A stretch of 64,000 nt of DNA, taken from assembly GCA_036362985.1 (NCBI GenBank), contig JAYGXS010000004.1, forward strand, positions 16,868,235 through 16,932,234. Reading direction: 5' to 3'. The position numbers were made by a program, and so were the translations under genes. The stretch's first letter is position 1; each line of letters opens with the position of its first letter. Positions 19,618 through 31,064 of the stretch are shown piece by piece. The stretch comes from Ligula intestinalis. Lineage: Eukaryota; Platyhelminthes; Cestoda; Diphyllobothriidea; Diphyllobothriidae. The notes below the pieces were generated by a model. That model searched no databases, had not been told where the DNA came from, and was given only the letters and a program-made list of their open reading frames with translations.

Positions 19618-21865
19618 GTGAAAGAAGCTGCTAGCCACCAGGAGGTTCTCATCGTTGGTGAATTCAACGCCCCTGCAATTGAATGGAACAACCTGACAGT
19701 TGAGGCGGCGTCAACTTCCTTTAGTTCCAAATTAATGGATCTCACGCTTGACCTGTCTCTAGTTCAGAACGTTAAGGGCATAACCAGATTTCGAGAAAAC
19801 CAGCGGGCTACTTGTTTGGATCTCATTTTCACGAAGGATTCGTCCTACATAGATGAAGTTCATTCAAGTGCTCCGCTCGGTAAGAGTGATCATATGACGC
19901 TAATGTGGGATTACTCACTCCATACTCAACGGCTGAGGAAAACGGAGGACCAGCCAAACATATGGAAGGCAGATTTCAATTCAATGAAGAATGCACTATC
20001 GACCGTGAATTGGGACTGCCTACTCAAGGGGGATCCGGAGGAGGATTGGAGATCACTCAAGAGGGTTGCATTAGATCTGCTTAAGCGCTTTTGTCCGGTG
20101 AAGGTACAAAAGACGACTAGTCGTCCTGCCTGGTTGACGAGAGACCTTAACAGGCAACTGAAGAAGAAGAATAGGAAATGGAAGTTATTCAGGAAAACTG
20201 GGTCGCCAGTACACCTCAAGGAATTCCGACGCCAAAGAAATGCAGTAAAAAATCAATTCGCCAGGCCAGGAAAAACTATGAATCAAGAATCCTCCAACAG
20301 GCCGAAGAAAAGCCCAAAATTCTATTCCGCTATATTAACAGTAGATTAAAAAACAAGGATCCTGTCGCAGTACTTAAGAATGATGATGGCGGAGAAGTCG
20401 TTGAGAATGACGAGAAAGCCGAGTCCTGTAGCCGGTTCTTTGCCTCGGTATTCACTAGGGAAACCGAGCTTCATTTTGATAATGCCAACAGTGCTGTTGC
20501 AAACGCCGGTCCGGCACTTCATTCTCTACTATTTCCAACATCTGTAGTTGAGAGGGAGCTGCAGAGCCTCAAAGAAGCAAAGTCTTCCGGTTTAGACAAT
20601 ATACCAGCCAAGTTCTTGAAAGAATTGGCAAGCGAACTCTCAGAGCCCCTAGCACATATCTTTCGTTCTTCATTTGAACTAGGAAAACTGCCATCTGAAT
20701 GGAAAATGGCAAATATTTACCCGATATACAAGGGCGGAGCCCGAACGAAGGTTAACAATTACTGGCCCGTCAGCCTAACTTGCATTTGCTGTAAGGTGAT
20801 GGAAACGATAAATAAGAAGACGAAAATTGAGTTCTTGGAGGAGAACAATCTACTGTCAGGGCTCCAACACGGCTTCAGAAAGAACCATTCTTGCCTTTCC
20901 AGCCTTCTACTCTCCACTGAGCAGTGGACTCGCGCACTAGATGAAGATGGTAAGGTTGACGTCATCTATACGGACTTCAAGAAGGCATTCGACAGCGTCC
21001 CACATAAGCGTCTAATGTATAAATTGTCAGAAATTGGCATAAGAGGAAACCTGCTGGCATGGATCACAGATTTTCTCACAGGGCGATCGCAAACTGTGTG
21101 CATCGGTGACTCAAAGTCTAGCCCTACATCTGTTCTGAGTGGCGTCCCCCAAGGCTCTGTCTTAGGGCCACTGCTCTTCCTTATCTATATCAACGACTGT
21201 GTCAACGACCTGGGTTGCAGTGCTATCATGTTTGCCAACGACGTCAAACTCTGGAGAGCCATCAGGTCTGACGCCGATAGGAAAGCGCTTCAAGAGAGTC
21301 TTGATCGACTTAGCTGCTGGTCTGCTCGTTGGCTTTTAAACTTCAACATTAGTAAGTGTGTGGTTTTAAGACTCCGTACTAGAAGGACTGAAGAGGAAAA
21401 CGATTCCTTCCAATACCTCCTCGATGGGCACCCGCTTTCAAATGTGAACGAACAAAAGGAACTCGGTGTTCTAATAAATTCCTCACTCAAACCATCTACT
21501 CAGTGTGTAAAGGCAGCTAAACGCGCGACACAGGTGCTGTTTGCGATTAGGCGGGGATTCATCAACATTGACAAGGAGCTCTTCAGGAAAACCTACGGAG
21601 CGTTTGTTCGGTCCCACTTGGAGTATGCTGTCCAGGCCTGGCGTCCGTGGTTCAAGAAGGATTACCTGCACCTAGAACGAGTGCAGGCGAGGGCAACGAA
21701 GATGGTCAAGAATCTTGGTCATCTGCCTTATGAAGACAGACTGACCGAACTTGATCTTTTCCCTCTCAATTATAGGCAACTCCGCGGGACCTCATACAAA
21801 CCTACCGAATTGTTAGAGGCCAAGACTGCGCCCTAGAATTTGATGATTTCTTCGGAGGGGTATGC
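19618..21865 (+). mobile_element. CR1-like non-LTR retrotransposon D, 5'-truncated
   Basis: It begins inside the endonuclease (VLIVGEFNAPAIEWNN, with GEFN for the usual GDFN), continues through CLDLIFTKD and KSDHMTLMW, and then the RT. The first frame runs to 20349, and the RT frame is 20178-21836. RT motifs are SSGLDNIPAKFLKELA, LQHGFRKNHSC, YTDFKKAFDSVPHKRL, GVPQGSVLGPLLFLIYINDC and FANDVKLWR. The last is the catalytic FADD box with Asp replaced by Asn. A shift near 21785 hides the natural ending DLIQTYRIVRGQDCALEF. No ORF1 and no 3' tail are present. It is a different family from A/B and C. Confidence 0.8.
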
Positions 21866-22454
21866 ATATTACCAAATTAACCGTATAAATAATATCAAAT
21901 GTCACCCAAAAACGTACTATTAGTTCAAAATAGTCAAAAAAGAGTTTGGTTGCCTTTTAGGTTCGGCTCAAGCATTCTGGAAATTTCGGGTAGCGGAATA
22001 ATAATAATAATATGTTTATTATGCCAGTTTACAGGCAATTGTAAAGGGTTGGTAATGCACCTCTTGGGCGCCTTCCAACACCTCGAAGACCGGAAAAAAC
22101 CTAAAACAAACTCCCTATGTTGCAGCCAGTATTGGTTTTGTTTCAGGTTTTTTGTTTTGTCAATACTGGGCGAGATAGGGAGTTTGTTTCAAGTGAAAAA
22201 AACCTGCCTTCAAAGGTATGATACAAACGGAATAAATGTACAGTTGTAAGCTGAGTTGACTCATCAGCAGGAGAACTGTTTCATATCGTTTAAAAACATT
22301 AGTTCCAAACGGAGAGGGTTGGCACAAGAACACAGTGTTCTCAGTCTTCTTTCAATGGTTGTCGGCAAAAGTTGCGCGCTATCGGCTGAAAGGTTAGCAG
22401 ACTGCGGGCTGCTGCTTCAGCCGCATTATCTTCAGCAGTGAAGCCTGGCGGGGT

Positions 22455-24163
22455 TCAAAGTCCACGAACGCCATCAGAGTGAAAGAGAGATTCCACCAAG
22501 TCAGCACCCGAAATTCGTGAAAGTTGTCCTGAATGTAGAAAACTAGTTATAGCTCTCTTAAACATAGGGTAGTTTTGCTGGGTTTTAATACTTTTGGGCA
22601 GCTTATTCCAGATTGATATGGCATTTACTGAAAAGAATTGCCGGTACTTAACTGTCTGTGCCATAGGAAGAAATAAAAATACGTCTCGATGACTGGCGCG
22701 TTGAGAGTGCTCAAGCTGCCTTATTGTACTAAGAGGATTAAAGGTTTGACCATTCAAAAGTTTAAACAGTAAAAATAGACCCTTCTGCAATCGACGAAGC
22801 CATAGGGGATCCAGCTTTATAAGTTCGCACCTTTGTTGGTAGGTTAAGTTACGGTGTTCTGTAGTGAAAACTCTTCTAGTGAAGAAGTGCTGCACCGATT
22901 CTATTTTCTTCCGTTCACTAGTGCGCAGAAGACTGAATAGAGGCGAGCAGTATTCAAGACTAGGTCTCACGTACATATTATAAAGGCTAGTTCTAACCTT
23001 GATAGTCTTAAAATTTCTAAGGATAAATCCGGTGGTTCGGCGTGCTTTCGAGACTATCAGGGCACAGTGCTCTGACAAATTGAGACTATTAGAGTAGGAT
23101 ATGCCCAAATCCTTGATAACTGCTGGAACATTTAGTTCGTGGCCGTCAATGCTTAATTCCGGTTGATGATCGTCGCCAACAACCATAACGGAACATTTGT
23201 GCCATGAAAGGGTGAGGCGCCATGTGCAACACCACTGGGCGAAGGCCTGAAGATCCTTTTTTATCAGCTCGAGCACGATGTTGCGATCTGCCGGTTTATA
23301 TCGATAAGCGACTTTTAAATCATCAGCGTACATGAAGGGTCTGCCATACTGAAAACAATCTGAAACGTCGTTGACAAACAGGCAAAATAGGAGCGGACCC
23401 AGTACACTACCCTGTATAACTCCACTCCTCACATGCGTGGGGTTGGAGATAACATTCGAAATTTTTACTCGTTGTGTGCGAGCATCCAAATAGGAAGATA
23501 TGAAGTTCAGAGGCTTGCTACCTATGCCGAAGGAGGCCAGTTTCAGAAGGAGGCCAGTTTCAGAAGGAGGAGGTTATGATCGACCCGATCAAAGGCCTTA
23601 GTAAAATCAAAATAGACGCTATAAGTGGCAAAACCGCTGTCTCTAGATTGCAGCACATAATCAAAGAAAGAGAGCTGGCAGGCGTCACAAGATCGTTTCT
23701 CGAGAAAGCCATGTTGAGCTGTACTGAGCAGGTTGTTCTCTGTCAAGTGACGCATCATCTTTTCTTTGATTAAGGTCTCCAAGATCTTCGATGCTGCGGG
23801 AAGTGTATTTATTGGCCTAAAGTTGTCGAATGATGTCGATCGGCCATGCTTGCGAATAGGCATTATGTGCGATTCCTTCCACAACGAAGGAAAGGTTTCG
23901 CTCTCAAGAGCAAGATTAAATACCTTACAAAGAATAGACGGAAAGATATCATTCGCTTCAGCTTTTAGAAGGCTAACTGGGACGCCATCTGGTCCTGGAC
24001 TATAGGATTGGCGATAACGACGAATGGCTACAGTTACATCCCAGACGGTAAAACTTATGGTTTCGAGTATGGCACCCGTCCAAGCCTGGATAACCGGAGG
24101 TGCAGCGAACGAGCTTTCACAAACATTTTTGGATAGGAACGCATTGAAGCTATCGGCGGTCAA
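22455..24163 (-). pseudogene. LINE B reverse transcriptase
   Basis: 24163-23543 encodes the fingers and palm start (SPGPDGVPVSLLKAEAND, FRPINTLPAASKILETLI, HGFLEKRSCDACQLSFFD, FDFTKAFDRVDHN). 23489-22455 encodes GVIQGSVLGPLLFCLFVND, the catalytic FMYADDLK and the thumb to the terminal GVRGL. A short tandem duplication at 23537-23570 (AGGCCAGTTTCAGAAGG twice) separates the two parts and shifts the frame. Otherwise the RT is well preserved with an intact YADD box. Confidence 0.85.
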
Positions 24164-25612
24164 CTAAGCGTCAGCTATGGGGTTTCCTAAAGCATCTTGA
24201 AGTATGGGGTGTTGCGTATTCGTCTGCGCTTTTACTGTACGCGAAAAGAGTTTCACAACATTAAGGGAAGGGTTTTCAGCGAAATGAGCCTCATCGGCTA
24301 TCTGCTTTTCTTCGGAGAGCTTCTTAGCCTGCTCAAAGATCAGTGTGATCAAGGGCAGAACGGAAGTGTCGTTCTGCCGATGCAAACGACGAGAGAGTTT
24401 ACGCAGCCTACGACGGAAAGACAGAGGAAGGTACACTTCATCCTTGACATGTATTACTTTCTTACGGGGGACAAAGTGGAGGATGAGTGGATCCAACACT
24501 TTGTACAGTGCATCGGTACAAACATTTACATCCAAACATTGGAAAAATTCAGACCATTCGAGAGCGTTTATATGTGCCAGTAGGTCAGCCGTGTTTGCTG
24601 ATCGGAAGTCATGATAAAAACTATACTTTTGGGAAAATGTTTCATCCGCCTCCAGTTCTAGTTCACTAACAACTGTAAGATGGTCTGAACTCCCAAGTGC
24701 GTCTAAGGATGACACTGAAAGTGGTTCGCATCCCCTACAAAAAATTAGGTCGAGTATGTTTGCTCCTCGAGTGGGAAAATCGACTACCTGATCCCACATG
24801 CCGATATCTATTGCCTCAAGTAAGTTCTCGAACTTTGAAGGACCGGATGGTGGAAACCATTGCACGTCAGGAAGGTTAAAATCGCCTGCAATCAAGCAAT
24901 ACTTAAGATTCAAGTCAGCTGCGGCATGAAGTGCCTGCGAGAGACAAAGATCTTAGTCTGCATTGGCAGTAGGTGGGCGATAAACACAGCCAACATGTAA
25001 GGAGTATTTGTTTTTTAGAACAACTCGTAGCCAGCAGCTCTCCTCCACCGCTGTGAATTGTGGATAGTCCAACGGGAGAAATGCAAGTGGCTGCTTAATA
25101 TAGATGCAGCTTCCTCCGCCACGGCCATTGTTTCGATCGTTCCGAACGCATGAATAGCCTAGAATAGAGAGTTCTGAGTCAGCTACAGAGGCCGATGCCC
25201 ATGTCTCAGTTACCATAACAATGTCTGGGCGGTTGACGAAAACCATAGTCTGGAGCAGAGGCATTTTATTAATCAGTGATCTGGCATTTAAAACGACCAA
25301 TTTAAGAGGGCATGTCTGAGGTTTCGGTGGCGGGACAGCTAGGCCGTCACTGTTACCGGCTTCAACCATAGCGATGCCCTTTTGACATGAACTATTTTTC
25401 CCTCTCTTATTTTGAGATTTGTCTCGCCATTGGATCTCCGTTTTTCCAGCTCTATTATTAGCTGTCTCATCTTTCTCCGCTCTTTCAACTCGTAATCCGG
25501 CTGAAAAAAAAACTTGCGAATGCAGACTCCGTAAGGATGGTTTGCGCTCTAGCAAGAGTTTCGCCTGTGCTTCATTTTCTAAAATAACTTTTAGAGGTCG
25601 TGGCCGAGAAAT
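24164..25612 (-). pseudogene. LINE B ORF1 C-terminus, endonuclease and linker
   Basis: One frame runs from PLKVILENEAQAKLLLERK directly into the endonuclease (VLNARSLINKM, TETWASAS, RGGGSCIYIKQP, VGCVYRPPTANAD), because the T run after HSQV is nine long here against eight in A. A nonsense codon at 24953 follows. The next frame gives IAGDFNLPDVQWF, GANILDLIFC and GSSDHLTVV, then a linker ending at the TAG 24164-24166 shared with A. Confidence 0.8.
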
Positions 25613-26234
25613 TGATACATACACCTTAACCACCAACTTTGGAAACACCCAGATCCCCCCGTCATCACCCCTGCCCTGTTTTGGGCAAATGCTCATAGGG
25701 TTGACATTACGTCGCATTCTTAGCATTATTAAAAACATACTTCATTAATATTTTCGAATAGAAAGCAAATTTCAGAATTTTGGTTGACATTAAATGAGGT
25801 AAACAATTTGCTATATAATTAAATTTCTAGGAAGAATACCTTCCAAATGCGTCGGTTCCGAAACGAAGAGATTGAAACCCAACTTTCGCTGCGGCACTGG
25901 AAGCTGTGGTAATTCTAATGACGTTTTGGGTGATCTATCTTCTAATCCAATTTGAAGAAAGTATTGTTAACAGATGCCTGAGAGTGCAATCTTTAAACGG
26001 TATTTGTCAAACTTAAATATGACGAAGTTTGATATAGGCCCTTATTGTTCGATGTTTTACATTGGGCAACTATAGTTGATTAGCTTTCATGAACAGTCAG
26101 TTACTTAGCAGGTGGATGAGAAAAATGCACTTGAGCAGGAAGAGGAGTTAATTCGGAATGTAGGCACTGTGATGCCGGAGAGATAGGCACTACGGTCTTG
26201 AGTTGGAAGTTTAGGTAAATTCAATTTTTTCAGT
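25613..26234. repeat. Spacer with a fragment of a dispersed repeat (R3)
   Basis: 25845-25935 (CCTTCCAAATGCGTCGGTTC, GAAACCCAACTTTC) resembles the reverse complement of 36970-37075. The block CGATGTTTTACATT (26050) also occurs at 37700. No coding domain was seen. Confidence 0.4.
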
Positions 26235-27655
26235 TTATTCAGTATAATTCCGTATATAAAAGGGAGAAAGGCAGAGCCTTTGAAACCCGTATTTACACAT
26301 AGCTGCTGTCAGATCATGCATATTGTTCAAAGTCATATAAACACTATATAAATTGCTGTTGTCTTCCAAACGTATGCCCAGCAAGCAAATTAAGATCAAG
26401 CCTTCTTTTGCATGCGTCGACGCTTTCAGCAAGAACGACTGAGGAAGGAAGTTTATTCCACTCTTCAATGACCCGCTCGGAGATGAAGTGGGCCCGCATT
26501 TGTAGTTTGGCGTGGTGTTTCTTCAGTTTGTACGGATGACCGCGTCGATGTATTGTTTGTGCAAATTCAAAAAATCGGTCACCTGAAGAGCACAGTCTAC
26601 TCCCCTGACGATTTTAAACACCATTATCATATCTTCTCTGCATTGCCTACTATAGAGAGAAAAAAGCTTGAGACTATCTAGACGACCTTCATATGGAAGA
26701 CCTCCTAAGCTGCTGAATAGCTTGGCCACCCTTCTGTGTACTTTCTTGAGCAATGCGTTATCTTTCTTCATCCAAGGGCACCACGCTTGCACGCAGTACT
26801 CTAACATTGGCCGAACAAATGTTCAGAAGACTCGCCCAAAAAGCCCCTCATTAAAATAGAGGAAGGATCTTCTGATCGCTCCGAGGATGCCCATAGCCTT
26901 CATTGCGGTTTTTGCACAGTGAGTTGACGGTTTGAGGTCGGGCGTCATGCGTACACCTAGATCCTGTAGTTCGTGCACTAGGTCGAGTTGATGACCTTCG
27001 ATCGAGTAGTCATACTCGAATGGTATCACCTTTCTGCGACTAGACCGTAAACCGATTACTTGGCGTTTGTTGAAGTTCAGCTGCAGTAGCCATTTTTCAC
27101 AGCACTTTTGCAAGCGATCCAAGTCATTTTGTAAGGTCTGTCTACCCTGTGAGATTTTAATGGACTTACAGATCTTTAAATCGTCTGCAAACATGACTTA
27201 CTCCACAGGTGAAGCAGTCAAGACAGTCGTTTACATATACCAGCAATAGAATTAAACCCAGAACGCTTCCCTGTGTTTACCCACTGGATACGGTTTTCCA
27301 TTCTGTATTGTTGGCTCCAATACAAACACGCTGACACCTGCCTGTTAGGAAGTCGGCTAACTATTTAAGTAGGTTTCCAGTCGCACCCATTTGACGCAGC
27401 TTTGATATAAGTCGTCTATGTGGAACCTTATCGAATGCCTTGCTGAAGTCAATGTAGACCGCATCGGCCGACGAACCAATTTCCAGAGATTTCGTCCAGC
27501 ACCATGGATTAAGCAGGTTTTTGAGAGAAGAGTGACCACTTCGGAATAAATATGTCTTATTAGTTCCGTCTTGATTAGTTTCTTCATTAGTTTGCAATAA
27601 ATTCTCGTGAGACTAACTGGTCTAAAGCTATTTAGGCAAGTACGAACCATCTAGC
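26235..27655 (-). mobile_element. CR1-like LINE F, reverse transcriptase remnant
   Basis: Minus-strand pieces in order are LTRIYCKLMKKLIKTELI (about 27600), AVYIDFSKAFDKVPHRRLIS (about 27460), a broken QGSVL segment (27260), MFADDLKICKS (27194, catalytic FADD intact), LGVRMTPDLKPSTHCAKTA, LEYCVQAWCPWMKKDN (26807), RLDSLKLFSLYSRQCREDMI and a C-terminal WNKLPSSVVLAESVDACKRR region near 26450. Frameshifts and stops divide them. No endonuclease or ORF1 is attached, so it is 5'-truncated. A second partial copy is at 50755-51310. Confidence 0.75.
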
Positions 27656-27904
27656 AGCCATGACGGCCAAAGAAAGGAGACTATATATGCTGGTTACTGC
27701 CTTTTAATCTCATAATCTGTCATTATCTGTCAGAGAGACATCGCTTGGTGGCCAATATGGGCGGTCTTGAGTTTCTTACATGAAGAAATACCGAAAAACA
27801 TGCCGAGTTGCGACATGAAGTTTAACATTGCACACGCCTACTCCAATACATTTTTCCTTTTATTTTGCAGCCCGGGAATACGTACCTCATCGTACTTCAG
27901 TTTT

Positions 27905-28012
27905 TCTTAGGTTTTTTTCCGGTCTTCGAGGTGTTGGAAGGCGCCCAAGAGGTGCATTACCAACTCTTTACAATTGCCTGTAAACTGGCATAATAAACAT
28001 ATTATTATTATT
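27905..28012 (+). repeat. Solo 3'-end fragment of the A/B LINE family
   Basis: About 108 bp match the reverse complement of 22003-22110 nearly perfectly (CCGGTCTTCGAGGTGTTGG, GGCGCCCAAGAGGTGCATTA) and end in ATATTATTATTATT. It is an extreme 5'-truncated insertion. Confidence 0.8.
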
Positions 28013-28975
28013 TAGGTTTATGGTTACTGTATGGCTTATGCGTCAGTCATAGGGCACGGGGAAAGATACAGCCTTAAAGCTAAGTGTGCTGCCTACCTAC
28101 CTGCCTGCATATGAGATAAGTTGTCGCGCTTATTTCTGCTGGCTGCCGACTACACAGAAATTTATTTATATTGATTTATATTTTTGAAGTTCTCCGCTTT
28201 GCATTTAGCACTTCCCCTTTTAAAAGACAAACTTACAATTTTGTGATTTTTATCCTCTTTACACAGCGCAAGAGTAAACACGGTGAGCTGCGCAGTAAAA
28301 ATTATGATTACTTTTATTTATTTACAAAGCCATTTGTATAAATACCTGGCTGATGAAGAAGTATATTTATGATGCCCTACACGCTTGCAAATCTTAATGG
28401 TTTCTGACCAAAGAAGTCAATTATCAGTGAATCCCAGATAATGCTTTTGCGAAAAAATGTTCAAAATTATTTGTTTTGAATCTATGCCTAAAAAACTTCG
28501 CATTGTGAACGCTTTACTTGAGGAGGTCCATTTTTAGCCAGTTTCATTATGATTACAGTTTTTGAGAGCAAAATACAAGATACTAAAGTTGTGCATTTTC
28601 CAAGCGTTCTATATCGTAATATCGATCATTTTGAAATCCAATAACTCAACAAAGAGTATGAAATTCTGATAGATTTTCGGCATTAAACGCATTTTAATGG
28701 GAAGACTGACGAAGTTTTTCAAGAGGTCAACAAAAGGGGTATCTTCAGTATCCCGTTTTCTTTAGTCTTTAAGAGGAGTATCATATTCAGTTAAAACGGA
28801 ATGGAAGGAATATGAAAAAGATAAGATAAGATACAGTTATTAACGCTTTTCGTTGCCGGAAAAATACATTTATCTACAAAATAGATGGTTCCTGCACTCA
28901 ACACAGGTGATTTCACGTGGTATAGTGATGGCCTAATTAACATAGGCGTGTCATATATTTCCGAGGTTTACTTAT
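28013..28975. other. No recognisable gene
   Basis: AT-rich sequence with short frames only and no motif identified. Confidence 0.4.
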
Positions 28976-29876
28976 TCAGTATCAGCATAATGAGGGATAT
29001 GTAGGAAAAATTCCTGTGAGTTCCCTATTTGTACATATGGTAGTGGTGACAGAAAAATTTGTATCTTAAACTGTTGGCGAGGCCAGTTGTCTTAGGGCAT
29101 GGGATCGAAAAATAAGAGCAGACAGCGAAAAAACTTCTCTGGGATTTTTAGGAGAAAAACTGTCGCTCTTGTGGGGTAATGAATAGGATTAAGGAGAAAA
29201 AAGAAAATAAAAAGTCCAATTTTGTTTTTTTTGGGGGGGGGGGATCCAACGTGAGAGGCATGACAAGGATTCCCAGGATCATCACCGTGTGGGAGCTGCG
29301 ACCTGATTCTTCTTTTCTGATTGCAGAGTCCACCAACGGGTCTGGAAAAACAAAGACATCCGTCCAGATCGTCGACAGTCAGCTGCGGATCGAACCAAGG
29401 GTGAGAGTTTTGGCTGTCAGGTCTGGCTGATAAGATTGCGAGTGGGGTAATCACGGTACACAGATAGCCCAGTAGGGTAGACCGCGGATACCTTCACATG
29501 AGACTATTGGTGGAAGGGCGTTAAAAAATAGCATACATATCCCTGGAATATTGTTATTAGTGTAGGTAATAGTAATGGAAATTACGACTTACCCGTTGTG
29601 AATAGGCTGCTTACAGTTACTAGTACGTGAATGGCTATGAAAACGAATAGTACTAAAAAATTGAAAGTAGTATTATTATAGTTCTTGTTGTAAATTGTCA
29701 GCTGCGGTAAATTCGTTCCATAACGCACACTGCTGTATCGATACAGTTTTCGCTTAAAAATCTCTAGCGATTCCGACATAATGACGTCCTGAGGAAGCGC
29801 ATTCCACGCTCCGACCACCCTTTTTGAGAAGAAGTGCTTCCGAGCGTCCAGCCTGGCCCCAGTCTCTGCTATTAAA
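28976..29876 (-). mobile_element. 5'-truncated E-family LINE copy (3' UTR and RT C-terminus)
   Basis: The minus strand begins with the RT C-terminus VVGAWNALPQDVIMSESLEI (29818-29755). It then runs through a 3' UTR collinear with 30417-31060 (GGCGAGGCCAGTTGTC, GGGATTTTTAGGAGAAAAAC and ATCATCACCGTGTGG blocks on the plus strand) and ends at TTCAGTATCAG (28976). A ten-base G run lies at 29233-29242. Confidence 0.7.
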
Positions 29877-30416
29877 AAGACTTAGGTCTAAGCTACACAA
29901 ATAAACGAGCATTTTCGTCTCATGCGGATCGAATATCTACGAAGGCTGCACAGATATGTGGTTTCATATCACACAATTTCTTCCTGCTGGAAATAAAGTT
30001 ACAACTTTATCGCATGTATGTACTTCCCATCCTAGAATACTATGTCCCCTCTTTGGTCTAATGAATGCTTCGGACCGCGGTAAGATTGAAAATGTACAGA
30101 GGGTATTTACTTGCAAAATATTCGCTCTTCATCGATCCACTCTTTCTTATACGGAGAGATGCCAGTTAGCGAACATGACATTTCTTTGGGTCAGAAGACT
30201 CGAAGCGGGCCTCGGTTTACTCGTTCTCGTTAACTCTACCCCTAACCTTCCACGAATGAACGCTCTCATTCCCGCAGATAGACCTTATGCCACTCGTAAT
30301 TCCTCCAGGATTATTGCATCCACCTTAAGCTCCACTTTGAAACATTCTCACTTCTTTGCCTCCAAATATGCCTTCCTCTGGAATAATACTCCCCTCGAAA
30401 TTAGGCTGTCGTCTAA
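29877..30416 (+). pseudogene. RT C-terminal fragment of a C-related LINE
   Basis: The plus strand reads AAQICGFISHNFFLLEIKLQ, LYRMYVLPILEY, LFGLMNASDRGKIENVQRVF, FLWVRRLEAGLGLLVLVN and FLWNNTPLEIRLSSNF, matching the C1/C2 RT thumb region at clear but lower identity. It is truncated on both sides. The right edge abuts the 3' terminus of LINE E. Confidence 0.75.
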
Positions 30417-31064
30417 CTTCAGTATCAGTATCAGTATCAGTATATTGAGGGTATGTAGGAAAAATTCCTTTGAGTGCCCTATTTGTACATATGTGCAGTG
30501 GTAGCAAAAAATTTGTTGCTAAGACTGTTGGCGAGGCCAGTTGTCCTGTGTCATAGGATGAAAATAGGAGCAGACAGTGAAAAACTCCTCAGGGATTTTT
30601 AGGAGAAAAACTGTCGCCCTTGTGGGGGTAATGCGTGGGATTTTGGAGAAAAAAGGAAATTCCCACTGGGGAGGGGGCATTGCAAAGGTTCCCAGGATCA
30701 TCACCGTGTGGACGCCACATCCTGATTCTTCCTTGCTGATTGCAGGGTCCACCAACGGAACTGAAAAAAGCGAGGCATCCGTACAGATCGTCGACAGTCC
30801 GCTTTGGGTCGAACCAAGGGTGAATGTTTAGGCCGTCAGGTCTGGCTGATAAGATCGCCAGCGGGTTATCACGGTACGCAGATAGCCAAGTTGGGTAGAC
30901 CATAGAGACCTTCGCATGAGGCTATGCGTGGGAGGGCTTTATAAATAGCAAACGTGAATGGATATAAAAACTAATGCTACTGAAAAAATTGGAAGTAGTC
31001 TTATTATGATTGCAAATTGTCTGTTACGATCCTTCGTGCACTGCTATATCGATCCAGTTTTCGC

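Larger units (their letters stand above)
22003..25612 (-). mobile_element. CR1-like non-LTR retrotransposon, copy B (sister of A)
   Basis: Minus-strand copy collinear with A: ORF1 C-terminus fused to endonuclease (25612-24920), endonuclease remainder and linker (24913-24164), RT (24163-22455), and 3' UTR with the AATAATAATAATATG tail at 22000-22015. Homology to A stops at about 25612 within ORF1 (RPRPLKVILENEAQAK), so B is 5'-truncated. It preserves the RT C-terminus that the gypsy fragment disrupted in A, which makes it the useful reference. Confidence 0.85.
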
